64,000 bases of DNA, taken from contig NZ_JBHZTH010000001.1 in the NCBI RefSeq assembly GCF_046545555.1, positions 744,001 through 808,000 of the forward strand. The letters run 5' to 3'. Within the stretch, counting starts at the first letter, position 1, and every line of letters begins with the position of its first letter. Positions 1 through 8,786 of this stretch are shown here, one piece after another. The position numbers and the translations under genes are program-made. This stretch comes from Winogradskyella sp046545555. Lineage in GTDB: Bacteria > Bacteroidota > Bacteroidia > Flavobacteriales > Flavobacteriaceae. The notes below the pieces were generated by a model. That model was not told where the DNA came from. It saw only the letters and a program-made list of their open reading frames with translations, and did not search any database.

Positions 1-1788
1 TGGAGTATTATAAATATTGATAATGATATAACTTCTAGTAATTCTCATACTAATTTAGGATTAATTATAGGTGAAGACAAAAGTCTTACTGTAAATGGAG
101 ATAATAAGGTTGAGAATACGTGGTATTTAAAACTCCATGGAACGCTAGACTTAGCAGACGATTCACAATTAATTCAGACCTTTAATAGTGATTTAGTAAC
201 ATCAGCTAATGGCAAATTATTGAGAAGACAAGAGGGTAATTCTAGTGTTTACTGGTATAATTATTGGGCTTCTCCTGTTGGTTCATTAGGTGCGACCGCA
301 TTGAGTGACAATAATTTGTTCACTAATAATATAAATAACTCAAATTATAATTTGGGAATGCTTAAAAAGCCTAATGGAGCAAATTTCGAATTTACAGGTG
401 CTCTTAACGAAATTGGTAAAATAAGTGTTTATTGGTTATACACTTATAAAAATGGTGTTACTTATTTTGATTATGCTCCTATGGATGCCAATTCACAAAT
501 AGAACCTGGTATCGGATATACTCAAAAAGGCACTGGTTTAGGAACAGAGCAACAATATGTATTTGAAGGTAAGCCTAATAACGGAACAATTATAGTGCCT
601 GTATTAGATACTGGCGGTAATGGGTCAGTGCCAGCAGAATCTAAAACAGATTTTTTATTAGGTAATCCATATGCTTCTGCGATAGATTTGCATAAATTCA
701 TTGATGATAACTCAGGCGTCATTGATGGCACTATTCAATTATGGCAACAATGGAGTGGTAGTTCGCATAATTTGGATGAATACGATGGTGGTTACGCTCA
801 AGTCAATAAATTAGGATCGGTAAGAGCCTATCAGTTTGTTGGAATAGAAGGAGAAAATAACGGTAATCAAGATGGTACTAAAAGACCTAGTCGTTACCTT
901 CCTGTAGGACAAGGATTTATAACTGAAATTGTTGCAGACGGTAATGTTGTTTTTAATAATAGTCAACGTTTATTTATTAAAGAATCAGATGCGGATGGAT
1001 CTTATAACAATGGCTCAGTATTTTTTAGAGGTGAAGCAAATAGCAACTCTAATAATAATGTAAGTTCAAAAGATGCGGATGCAGTCCAAGAAAACCTAAT
1101 GCAAAAACTACGTATAGAATTGAATTCTGTAAATGGTCCGTCGACCAAACGTGAATTATTGCTTGGTTTTAGTGAAGATACATCAGATGATTACGATTAT
1201 GGTTATGATTCTAAAAATGCCGCTTTAAACGTTAATGATATAGGTTTAATTTTAGAAGATAAGGCAATGATAATACAGGCATATGGTCCTATAGAAGCTA
1301 GTAAAATTGTTCCAATGGTTTTAAAATCTTCAGGCAATTATAACTATACACTTCAAATAACAGAAACAGAAAACATAGACGAAGATCAGGACATTTACAT
1401 TAAGGATAATTTAACAGGCACATATTTTGACCTAAGAAGCGAGCAACCTTATGAATTCACCTCAAATACAGGGGAGTTTAATAATAGATTAGAGATTGTT
1501 TTTCAGCAAGAATCAGAAACTCTTTCTCAAATAGATCAGAATCTAGAAACTATAAATTTTTATTATGCTAGCAACAGAAATAAAATAGTAGTATTAAATC
1601 CCAAAAATCAAAATATAAAAACCATAGAGGTTATTAATATGCTAGGCCAAACAGTTTATCAAATTCAGAATGTTTTTGAGGGCTCTTATATTGAATATGA
1701 TATAAAAAACTTAAACACTGGGACCTACATTATAAGGCTTATCTTAGATAGCAATAGTCAACAAACCAAGAAAATAATAATAAATTAA
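1..1788 (+). CDS. T9SS type A sorting domain surface protein, 5'-truncated
   Basis: The reading frame is open from the first base of the window, so this is the C-terminal 595 residues of a larger protein whose start lies upstream. A TTG at 220 is only an internal codon. The visible part is rich in Asn, Ser, Asp and Gly, as expected for a secreted adhesin-like or polymer-acting protein, and shows no enzyme motif I recognise. The last 75-80 residues form a type A T9SS sorting domain: a 'NMLGQTVY' core, a 'LNTGTYIIRL' strand and a terminal 'KKIIIN'. This domain directs export through the type IX system and is then removed. No terminator is evident after the stop. The sorting domain is certain by pattern; the passenger's function is unknown. 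Confidence 0.85.
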   Translation, partial: WSIINIDNDITSSNSHTNLGLIIGEDKSLTVNGDNKVENTWYLKLHGTLDLADDSQLIQTFNSDLVTSANGKLLRRQEGNSSVYWYNYWASPVGSLGATALSDNNLFTNNINNSNYNLGMLKKPNGANFEFTGALNEIGKISVYWLYTYKNGVTYFDYAPMDANSQIEPGIGYTQKGTGLGTEQQYVFEGKPNNGTIIVPVLDTGGNGSVPAESKTDFLLGNPYASAIDLHKFIDDNSGVIDGTIQLWQQWSGSSHNLDEYDGGYAQVNKLGSVRAYQFVGIEGENNGNQDGTKRPSRYLPVGQGFITEIVADGNVVFNNSQRLFIKESDADGSYNNGSVFFRGEANSNSNNNVSSKDADAVQENLMQKLRIELNSVNGPSTKRELLLGFSEDTSDDYDYGYDSKNAALNVNDIGLILEDKAMIIQAYGPIEASKIVPMVLKSSGNYNYTLQITETENIDEDQDIYIKDNLTGTYFDLRSEQPYEFTSNTGEFNNRLEIVFQQESETLSQIDQNLETINFYYASNRNKIVVLNPKNQNIKTIEVINMLGQTVYQIQNVFEGSYIEYDIKNLNTGTYIIRLILDSNSQQTKKIIIN

Positions 1789-1897
1789 AAGCTATATAAT
1801 TACCTATAAACAGAGTTTCTATAAACTTCATAGCAATTATTTGGTTTGGTATTAATAATTAATTTCCTTTGCCATTAATAATGATACATAAGTAACC

Positions 1898-2467
1898 ATG
1901 GGAGACCCTAACTTTGATTTTTTAAAATCGAAATTCCATGTTTCTAAAGAGACGTTTTTAATTTTAAAAGGCTTAGCTAAATTTCGCAAGTTAAAAACTG
2001 GTGAAGCTTTGGTTGAACAAGGAAAAAAAAGTAATAAAGTTGCTTTTTTATTTTCTGGGTTAATGCGAGCATATACTACTACAGAAACAGGAAAAGATAT
2101 CACGAAAAATATATTTACACCAATAAGTTTTTTAGGGGCATTTTCTTCTGTGATTAAAAATGAACCATCATTTTTATGCTATGAAGCTTTGGTAGACTCT
2201 TATGTCTACGAAATTAATTTTATCGAATTTATAGAACTATCTAAGACTAATATCGATATTAGTAACCTGTATAATAGAGTGTTGGAGTATGTTTTTATAA
2301 TGTATGAGAAAAAACAAATGGAGTCAATGACTTTAAATGGTACCGAGCGTTATTTAGCACTTAAAAAACAAATCCCAGATATAGATAATTTAATACATCA
2401 ATACCAGATAGCGTCTTATTTAAATATTTCACCAGTTCAATTAAGTCGAATAAGAAGAGATTTATAG
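1898..2467 (+). CDS. Crp/Fnr family transcriptional regulator
   Basis: A 189-residue protein with the Crp/Fnr layout. Residues about 20-115 form a cyclic-nucleotide-binding-like beta roll ('GEALVEQGKKSNKVAFLFSG'). A long dimerisation helix follows, then a C-terminal helix-turn-helix ending in 'YLNISPVQLSRIRRDL'. It lacks the cysteines of an Fnr iron-sulfur sensor and does not show a full cAMP-binding phosphate cassette, so its ligand is unknown. Many Bacteroidota carry short Crp-like proteins of this type that respond to redox or envelope signals. It stands alone, with a strong terminator 100 bases downstream. Confidence 0.85.
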   Translation: MGDPNFDFLKSKFHVSKETFLILKGLAKFRKLKTGEALVEQGKKSNKVAFLFSGLMRAYTTTETGKDITKNIFTPISFLGAFSSVIKNEPSFLCYEALVDSYVYEINFIEFIELSKTNIDISNLYNRVLEYVFIMYEKKQMESMTLNGTERYLALKKQIPDIDNLIHQYQIASYLNISPVQLSRIRRDL

Positions 2468-2565
2468 CGATTTTAACATATGTTAATTTCTAATCTTTTT
2501 ATTCAAGCTATTTTTGACGCAGATTAATTTTTTACAAACCAAAAATTAGTTAATAGCCTTAACAG

Positions 2566-2598
2566 AAAAAAGCAAACGATCGTCGTTTGCTTTTTTTT
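2566..2598 (+). terminator. Rho-independent terminator after the Crp/Fnr gene
   Basis: A 9-bp perfect stem, AGCAAACGA with TCGTTTGCT, has a 3-base loop and is flanked by A5 on the left and T8 on the right. It ends transcription from the regulator and isolates the ileS promoter. Confidence 0.9.
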
Positions 2599-2683
2599 AT
2601 GATTGTCTCCAAGATTAAAATACTCAAGCTATTTTAGTAAGCTTTAATGAGCATTTTAATTATAGTAATTACTCAAAATTCTG

Positions 2684-2691
2684 TAATTTTG
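2684..2691 (+). promoter_or_regulatory. Bacteroidota -7 box for ileS
   Basis: TAATTTTG matches the Bacteroidota/Flavobacteria -7 consensus TAnnTTTG. No TTG is seen at the usual -33 distance. Transcription would begin near 2696, which favours the ATG at 2715 over the one at 2706 as the ileS start. Confidence 0.5.
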
Positions 2692-2714
2692 CAAACTTAT
2701 AATAAATGCAGATA

Positions 2715-5700
2715 ATGAGCACAAAGTTCCCTGAATATAAAGGACTTAACTTGTCTAAAGTTGCGGATGAAGTCGGCGACTATTGGCAAGAACATAACAT
2801 CTTCGATAAAAGTGTAATCACTAGAGAAGGAAAACCACCTTATGTATTTTTTGAAGGGCCTCCTTCTGCAAACGGTTTACCTGGTGTGCACCATGTTTTA
2901 GCAAGAGCTATAAAAGATATTTTTCCGCGTTATAAGACTATGAAAGGTTTTCAGGTTAAACGCAAAGCAGGTTGGGACACTCACGGTCTGCCAGTAGAAC
3001 TTGGTGTAGAAAAAGAATTGGGTATAACTAAAGAAGATATTGGTACTAAAATTACAGTAGAAGAATACAATGAGGCTTGTAAAAAAGCCGTAATGCGTTA
3101 TACGGATATTTGGAATGATTTAACCAAGAAAATGGGCTATTGGGTAGATATGGATAACCCATATGTGACCTATAAATCTAAATACATGGAGAGTGTATGG
3201 TGGTTACTTAAGCAGATTTATGAGAAAGATTTAATTTACAAAGGCTATACAATTCAGCCATATTCTCCAAAAGCTGGTACAGGATTAAGCTCACATGAGT
3301 TAAATCAACCAGGTACTTACCAAGATGTGACAGATACAACAGTTGTAGCTCAGTTTAAAGCTAATGAAGATTCGTTGCCAGACTTTTTACAAAATGAAGG
3401 TGATATATACTTCCTAGCTTGGACAACAACACCTTGGACATTACCGAGTAATACAGCATTGACTGTTGGGCCAAAGATTGATTATGTTTTAGTAGAAACC
3501 TATAATCAATACACCTTTAAACCAATGAATGTTGTTTTGGCTAAAGGTTTAGTTAGCAAACAATTTGATGGAAAATTCAAACAAGTTGAAACAAAACCAG
3601 AATTAATAGACTATAAAGAAGGAGATAAGAAAATTCCTTTTTATGTAGTTAAAGAATTTAAAGGAAAAGATTTAGTAGGTATTACATACGAACAATTATT
3701 AGATTTTAGCCTTGAATTTGAAAATAAACAAAATGCATTTCGTGTAATTTCAGGAGATTTTGTAACGACTGAAGATGGTACAGGTATCGTACACACAGCA
3801 CCAACCTTTGGTGCAGATGATGCTTTAGTTGCCAAACAAGCCATACCAGAAATCCCACCATTTTTAGTAAAAGACGAGAATGATAATTTAGTGCCACTTG
3901 TAGATTTACAAGGAAAATTCAGAAAAGAATTAGATGAATTTGGTGGTAAATATGTTAAAAACGAATATTATAGTGATGGTGAAGCGCCAGAACGTTCTAT
4001 AGATGTTGAACTTGCAATTAAATTAAAGACAGAAAACAAAGCCTTTAAGGTCGAAAAATATAAACACAGTTATCCAAACTGTTGGAGAACAGACAAACCA
4101 ATTTTGTATTACCCGTTAGATTCTTGGTTCATTAAAGTTACTGATGTAAAAGGGAGAATGCATGAGTTAAATACAACTATCAACTGGAAACCTAAATCAA
4201 CTGGTGAAGGACGTTTTGGTAATTGGTTAGCAAATGCAAATGACTGGAATCTTTCACGTTCGCGTTTTTGGGGAATTCCATTACCAATTTGGAGAACAGA
4301 AGATGGCAAAGAACAGTTGTGCATTGGATCTGTTGAAGAATTAAAAGCTGAAATGGTAAAATCAGTCAAGGCTGGTGTAATGTCCGAAGATATTTTTGCA
4401 GATTTTGAAGTCGGTAACATGTCTGAAGCAAATTACGATACCATTGATTTACACAAAAATGTAGTCGATAAAATTGTTTTAGTATCTCCTTCAGGGAAAC
4501 CAATGAATCGCGAAAGCGATTTAATAGATGTTTGGTTCGATTCTGGTTCTATGCCATACGCACAGTGGCATTATCCATTTGAGAATAAAAACCTGATTGA
4601 TAATAATGAAGCGTTTCCTGCAGATTTTATCGCGGAAGGTGTAGACCAAACACGTGGATGGTTCTATACGCTTCATGCTATCGGTACAATGGTGTTTGAC
4701 TCTGTTGCCTATAAAAATGTAGTCTCAAATGGTTTAGTTTTAGATAAAAACGGACAGAAGATGTCGAAGCGTTTAGGTAACGCAACTGACCCTTTTGAAA
4801 CTTTATCAAAATATGGTGCAGATGCTACACGTTGGTATATGATAATGAATGCCAATCCATGGGATAACTTAAAGTTTGACAGTGATGGAATTGCCGAAGT
4901 TAGTCGTAAGTTTTTTGGAACACTTTATAATACCTATTCCTTCTTTACGCTTTATACTAATATAGATGGTTTCAATTATAGCGAAGCAGATATTGCATTA
5001 GAAGAGCGACCAGAAATTGACCGTTGGATTTTATCTGAATTAAATACTTTAATACAAAAAGTAGATAAATTCTACGAAGAATATGAGCCAACGAAAGCCG
5101 CAAGAGCAATTTCAGATTTTACACAAGATTATTTAAGTAACTGGTATGTGCGCTTAAGTAGGAGACGTTTCTGGAAAGGAGATTACCAAGCAGATAAAAT
5201 TTCTGCATATCAAACTTTATATATGTGTATGGAAACGATTGCAAAACTTGGAGCTCCAATTGCACCATTTTTCATGGATCGTTTATATCAAGATCTTAAT
5301 GCCGTAACTCAAAAAGAGGATTTTGAAAGTGTTCACTTATCAGAATTTCCTCATGTTAATACTAGTGCTATAGATAAAGTATTAGAAAGAAAAATGGAGA
5401 GCGCACAAACAATATGTTCGTTGGTATTATCGTTGAGAGCTAAAGAGAAGATTAAAGTGCGTCAACCATTACAGAAAATTATGATTCCGGTTGACAATCG
5501 ACAACAAAAGGAGGAAATTGAAGCCGTTGAAAATTTAATAAAGCACGAGGTTAATATAAAGGAAATAGAGCTACTAGAAGATGCTTCAGATATTTTGGTG
5601 AAGCAAATAAAACCTAATTTTAAAACTTTAGGGCCTAAATTTGGTAAAGAAATGAAGCTAATAGCTAGTGCAATAAGTGGTTTTAATGCAGATGATATAA

Positions 5701-6119
5701 AAAATGTTGAGCAAAGTGGTGAAATTAACATTGAAGTTTCAGGAAAAACGATTACATTAGGACTTGAAGATGTAGAAATTACATCACAAGATATAGAGGG
5801 CTGGCTTGTAGCTAATGAAGGTGCTTTAACAGTGGCTTTAGATGTTACAATTAATGAAGAATTACGTAAGGAGGGAGTTGCTCGTGAACTCGTAAACCGC
5901 ATACAAAATTTACGTAAAGACTCAGGATTTGAAGTTACAGATAGAATTGATGTACAATTTCAAAACGATGCACTCGTGGCAGAAGCAATTGCTTCAAATG
6001 AAGATTATATTAAATCAGAAACATTAACAGAAGATTTAAAAATTATGGATAGCATAGAAAATGGTATAGAAATTGCTTTCGATGAAGTCAATACTAAACT
6101 ATTCATTCAAAAACACTAA
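2715..6119 (+). CDS. ileS: Isoleucyl-tRNA synthetase
   Basis: Class I aminoacyl-tRNA synthetase of 1134 residues that charges tRNA-Ile and edits valine. The HIGH signature appears as 'GLPGVHH' near residues 54-60. The CP1 editing domain follows ('WTTTPWTLPSNTAL'), then 'KMSKR' at about 682-686 and an alpha-helical anticodon-binding domain. A further C-terminal extension is typical of the long, eukaryote-like IleRS form. An in-frame ATG lies 9 bases upstream, but the -7 box position and the family start 'MSTKFPEY' favour the start used here. A DksA-like gene follows after 5 bases and is probably cotranscribed. Overlapping frames on the other strand are shadows. Confidence 0.97.
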   Translation: MSTKFPEYKGLNLSKVADEVGDYWQEHNIFDKSVITREGKPPYVFFEGPPSANGLPGVHHVLARAIKDIFPRYKTMKGFQVKRKAGWDTHGLPVELGVEKELGITKEDIGTKITVEEYNEACKKAVMRYTDIWNDLTKKMGYWVDMDNPYVTYKSKYMESVWWLLKQIYEKDLIYKGYTIQPYSPKAGTGLSSHELNQPGTYQDVTDTTVVAQFKANEDSLPDFLQNEGDIYFLAWTTTPWTLPSNTALTVGPKIDYVLVETYNQYTFKPMNVVLAKGLVSKQFDGKFKQVETKPELIDYKEGDKKIPFYVVKEFKGKDLVGITYEQLLDFSLEFENKQNAFRVISGDFVTTEDGTGIVHTAPTFGADDALVAKQAIPEIPPFLVKDENDNLVPLVDLQGKFRKELDEFGGKYVKNEYYSDGEAPERSIDVELAIKLKTENKAFKVEKYKHSYPNCWRTDKPILYYPLDSWFIKVTDVKGRMHELNTTINWKPKSTGEGRFGNWLANANDWNLSRSRFWGIPLPIWRTEDGKEQLCIGSVEELKAEMVKSVKAGVMSEDIFADFEVGNMSEANYDTIDLHKNVVDKIVLVSPSGKPMNRESDLIDVWFDSGSMPYAQWHYPFENKNLIDNNEAFPADFIAEGVDQTRGWFYTLHAIGTMVFDSVAYKNVVSNGLVLDKNGQKMSKRLGNATDPFETLSKYGADATRWYMIMNANPWDNLKFDSDGIAEVSRKFFGTLYNTYSFFTLYTNIDGFNYSEADIALEERPEIDRWILSELNTLIQKVDKFYEEYEPTKAARAISDFTQDYLSNWYVRLSRRRFWKGDYQADKISAYQTLYMCMETIAKLGAPIAPFFMDRLYQDLNAVTQKEDFESVHLSEFPHVNTSAIDKVLERKMESAQTICSLVLSLRAKEKIKVRQPLQKIMIPVDNRQQKEEIEAVENLIKHEVNIKEIELLEDASDILVKQIKPNFKTLGPKFGKEMKLIASAISGFNADDIKNVEQSGEINIEVSGKTITLGLEDVEITSQDIEGWLVANEGALTVALDVTINEELRKEGVARELVNRIQNLRKDSGFEVTDRIDVQFQNDALVAEAIASNEDYIKSETLTEDLKIMDSIENGIEIAFDEVNTKLFIQKH

Positions 6120-6124
6120 AACAA

Positions 6125-6508
6125 ATGGCAAAAGATTCTATAAACAGATATTCGGATAAGGACTTAGAGGAATTTAAAGAACTAATTAATGAAAAAATAG
6201 ATAAAGCAAAGCACGATCTAGAATTAATAAAAAGTGCTTATATGAATGATCATAATAATGGCACAGAAGACACATCGCCAACATTTAAAGCTTTTGATGA
6301 AGGGAGTGCGGTTATGAGTAAAGAGTCTAATTCTGCTCTAGCAATTCGTCAAGAAAAATTTATACGCGATTTGAAAAATGCAATTATTCGTATTGAAAAT
6401 AAGACTTATGGTGTCTGTAGAGTGACAGGCAAATTAATAAATAAGGAGCGTTTAAAATTAGTACCTCATGCAACCTTAAGTATTGAAGCAAAAAATATGC
6501 AGAAATAA
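6125..6508 (+). CDS. TraR/DksA-like protein with degenerate zinc finger
   Basis: A 127-residue protein with the DksA/TraR layout: an N-terminal helical hairpin (about residues 10-85) and a C-terminal globular knob ('YGVCRVTGKLINKERL' then 'VPHATLSIEAKN'). DksA proteins bind the RNA polymerase secondary channel and modulate initiation, often with ppGpp. Only one cysteine is left in the knob, so the canonical four-cysteine zinc site is absent; this cysteine-poor form appears to be usual in Bacteroidota. It starts 5 bases after ileS and is followed by a terminator, suggesting an ileS-dksA unit. Confidence 0.88.
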   Translation: MAKDSINRYSDKDLEEFKELINEKIDKAKHDLELIKSAYMNDHNNGTEDTSPTFKAFDEGSAVMSKESNSALAIRQEKFIRDLKNAIIRIENKTYGVCRVTGKLINKERLKLVPHATLSIEAKNMQK

Positions 6509-6540
6509 TATTACTTTCAATTTTAACAGAAAAAAACACA

Positions 6541-6572
6541 AAGCTTTGGACAACTAATTTCAAAGCTTTTTT
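6541..6572 (+). terminator. Terminator between the DksA-like gene and lspA
   Basis: AAGCTTTG pairs with CAAAGCTT across a 12-base loop and is followed by a T-run. It ends 3 bases before the lspA ATG. It should end most ileS-dksA transcripts and leave lspA to readthrough or an unseen promoter. Confidence 0.75.
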
Positions 6573-6575
6573 ATT

Positions 6576-7193
6576 ATGTCTTTAAAAAAAGCAGCAATCA
6601 TAATTATTGTTATTTTATTGATAGACCAAATCAGTAAAATATATATTAAAACTCATTTTCAACTAAATGAAAACTTTAGGGTTTTTGATTGGTTTTATAT
6701 TGATTTTATTGAGAATGATGGAATGGCTTGGGGAACAAAACTAAGCGATGTTTTTACTTCTATTTCTGATAAATCAGCAAAATTAATTTTAACTTTATTT
6801 AGAATAATAGCTGTAACAGGTATAGCATTTTGGCTTATCAATGTTACAAAAAATAAAAAATCCAAAATATTAGTATTTGCCATTGCGATAATCTTTGCAG
6901 GTGCTTTAGGTAATATTTTAGATTCTGTCTTTTATGGTGTTTTATTTAATGATAGTGTCTTTGAAGTTGCTAAATTTTTACCAGAGGATGGAGGTTACGC
7001 AGACCTATTTCATGGTAAGGTAGTTGATATGCTGCATTTTCCTATTTGGAGCGGTGTTTTACCAGATTCTATTCCATTGATAGGTGGAAAGCATTTTTCG
7101 TTTTTTGATCCTGTTTTTAATGTGGCAGATATAGCTATAAGTACAGGTATAGGTATATTAATTGTTTTTAATAAAAGAGCTTTTAAAGAGTAA
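6576..7193 (+). CDS. lspA: Lipoprotein signal peptidase (signal peptidase II)
   Basis: Inner-membrane aspartic peptidase that removes signal peptides from prolipoproteins after lipidation of the cysteine. It has 205 residues and four hydrophobic segments: 'AAIIIIVILLIDQISK' at the N terminus, 'LILTLFRIIAVTGIAFWLI', 'ILVFAIAIIFAGALGN' and a C-terminal one. The catalytic aspartates fall in 'GNILDS' and 'FNVADIAIS'. It is longer than proteobacterial LspA because of the loop carrying 'LPEDGGYADLFHGKVVDML', which is usual in Bacteroidota. The start follows a terminator by 3 bases, and the stop overlaps the next start as TAATG. The downstream gene encodes a lipoprotein, a possible client. Confidence 0.95.
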   Translation: MSLKKAAIIIIVILLIDQISKIYIKTHFQLNENFRVFDWFYIDFIENDGMAWGTKLSDVFTSISDKSAKLILTLFRIIAVTGIAFWLINVTKNKKSKILVFAIAIIFAGALGNILDSVFYGVLFNDSVFEVAKFLPEDGGYADLFHGKVVDMLHFPIWSGVLPDSIPLIGGKHFSFFDPVFNVADIAISTGIGILIVFNKRAFKE

Positions 7194-8218
7194 TGAATAG
7201 CAAATATTATAGTTTGGTTTTCAGGTTAGTAGGCAGCTTAATAGTACTAAGTACACTTTATTGTTGTAATAAAAATAATGATAATAGTTTAAGAGAAAAT
7301 GTTTATAGTATTAGTGGTGATGCTATAAATTTAAATGATTTTGGTAAACAATTTGTTGGGGCAAATGCATTGCACTCGTTTGGAGTTGGTAGTGAAGATA
7401 TGCTGTTATGGAATTTGAATATAGCAAGAGAGTTTGTGGGCAATATGAATGAAAATCCAATCTCAGGATTTCCTATAGAAGATTCAAACAATCAATTTTT
7501 ACATTCACTTCAATCTATAGTAGATAATAATAGAAGTAATGGATTAGTTACAATTTTATGTCCTTTTGGTTGGGATGGTCAAAACGTTAATTTATTAACT
7601 GGTAAATTTCCTACTGAAACTTTATTTTGGGATGCTTACAGAGCAAAGTTGTCACAATGGGCAAATCATTTTAAAGAACAATCAGATGTGTGGATTGAAG
7701 TATGGAATGAGCCATACAGATTTGATAGAACTGATGGGTATACTGATGATATTTGGCTAAACACCATGGCAGAATTATATAATATTATTCGTAATACTGG
7801 TAATGAAAATATCGTTCTTATACCTTGTGCTGAGCAAGGGCAAGATGAAAGTGTATTAATTAATAAGGGTATAGAATTCTTAAACAATTCAAATAATGTA
7901 TTATTTGATATACACGCCTACGAGAAGTGGCTTTTAGAGAGTAATTTAAATATTGAAGAAAGAGTTTTAAATCTTCAAAATTTAGATTTACCTATTTTTT
8001 TTGGAGAAGTAGCACCAGTAAATTCAGGGGTTTTAATGAATCCAGATTATTTTTTAAATTTAATTCACACGAAACAAATTTCTTTTGCTGCTTGGCTTTG
8101 GAAATATGACGAGACGGATCAAGATGCGCTTTTAACCACAGAAGGATTACCCAACAATGAAAATAATAATAATTGGGGCGATCTCTACCTTTCAATAGCT
8201 ACTAGAGATCGATTATAA
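7193..8218 (+). CDS. Glycoside hydrolase family 5-like lipoprotein
   Basis: A 341-residue secreted protein. A hydrophobic N-terminal segment ends at Cys24-Cys25 ('STLYCC'), consistent with a lipobox. The mature part looks like a family 5 (cellulase-type) TIM barrel. Glu173 in 'VWNEPY' is the expected acid/base, His241 lies in 'FDIHAYE', and Glu272 in 'FFGEVAP' is the expected nucleophile. Such enzymes cut beta-1,4-glucans or mannans; the substrate cannot be read from sequence. Translation is coupled to lspA through a 1-base TAATG overlap. It converges on the folate cyclo-ligase gene with only 4 bases between the stops. Confidence 0.75.
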   Translation: MNSKYYSLVFRLVGSLIVLSTLYCCNKNNDNSLRENVYSISGDAINLNDFGKQFVGANALHSFGVGSEDMLLWNLNIAREFVGNMNENPISGFPIEDSNNQFLHSLQSIVDNNRSNGLVTILCPFGWDGQNVNLLTGKFPTETLFWDAYRAKLSQWANHFKEQSDVWIEVWNEPYRFDRTDGYTDDIWLNTMAELYNIIRNTGNENIVLIPCAEQGQDESVLINKGIEFLNNSNNVLFDIHAYEKWLLESNLNIEERVLNLQNLDLPIFFGEVAPVNSGVLMNPDYFLNLIHTKQISFAAWLWKYDETDQDALLTTEGLPNNENNNNWGDLYLSIATRDRL

Positions 8219-8222
8219 TGCA

Positions 8223-8786
8223 TTAAAATTTATAAATAGCGTTAGGTGTCACACAGAGGTTTAAAGTAATATCTGTCGTATTTAAATCATGTATCTTGAG
8301 TTCGGCTCCAAAAAGTGATAAACCAATTTTTAGAGTTTCGGGTTTGCAATCTGCTAAAAACCTATCGTAAAACCCCTTGCCATAACCAATTCTGTTTCCC
8401 AAGTTGTCAAAAGCTAAAAGCGGAACGAAAACAACATCTAATTGCGAAGATTTTATTTCAATACCATCCAAAGGTTCGGGAATGTCATAACTGTTTTTCT
8501 TGATTTTGGTATTATCTGTTAATAGATAATGAGTCATTGAGTAATCTTTGAAATTACTTTTAGAAATAACGATATTCTTGTCTTTGCCAGATAGAATATT
8601 TAAAATATAAGCAGTATTAATTTCTTTCTGTTTTTCGATAGATAAGAAGATATGGTAGAAAGTTTTATCCCAGATATTAAGTTTTAATAATTGATTAGCA
8701 ATAGCTAGACTGTAATCCTCAATTTGAGTATCTAACAAGTTTCGTCTTAAGACTTTATATTTTTCTCTAAGTTCAGATTTTATCAT
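8223..8786 (-). CDS. 5-formyltetrahydrofolate cyclo-ligase
   Basis: A 187-residue enzyme that converts 5-formyl-THF to 5,10-methenyl-THF using ATP, returning a stored folate to the one-carbon pool. The family signature 'GNRIGYGKGFYDRFL' is present near residues 130-145, and a basic N-terminal helix ('LREKYKVLRRNL') matches the family. It is the last gene of a four-gene minus-strand operon, and its start overlaps the preceding stop by 4 bases. No terminator is visible between it and the convergent lipoprotein gene. Confidence 0.93.
   Translation of the reverse strand: MIKSELREKYKVLRRNLLDTQIEDYSLAIANQLLKLNIWDKTFYHIFLSIEKQKEINTAYILNILSGKDKNIVISKSNFKDYSMTHYLLTDNTKIKKNSYDIPEPLDGIEIKSSQLDVVFVPLLAFDNLGNRIGYGKGFYDRFLADCKPETLKIGLSLFGAELKIHDLNTTDITLNLCVTPNAIYKF

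Noticed and set aside
220..222. TTG as start of the first gene
   Set aside because: The frame is open from base 1 and upstream residues continue the same protein type, so the gene is cut by the window edge.
4109..4420. 103-codon open frame on the minus strand inside ileS
   Set aside because: Same reasoning; it lies opposite the conserved catalytic region.
5462..5902. 146-codon open frame on the minus strand inside ileS
   Set aside because: Ser/Ile-rich shadow of a well-conserved gene; no family resemblance, start signal or promoter.
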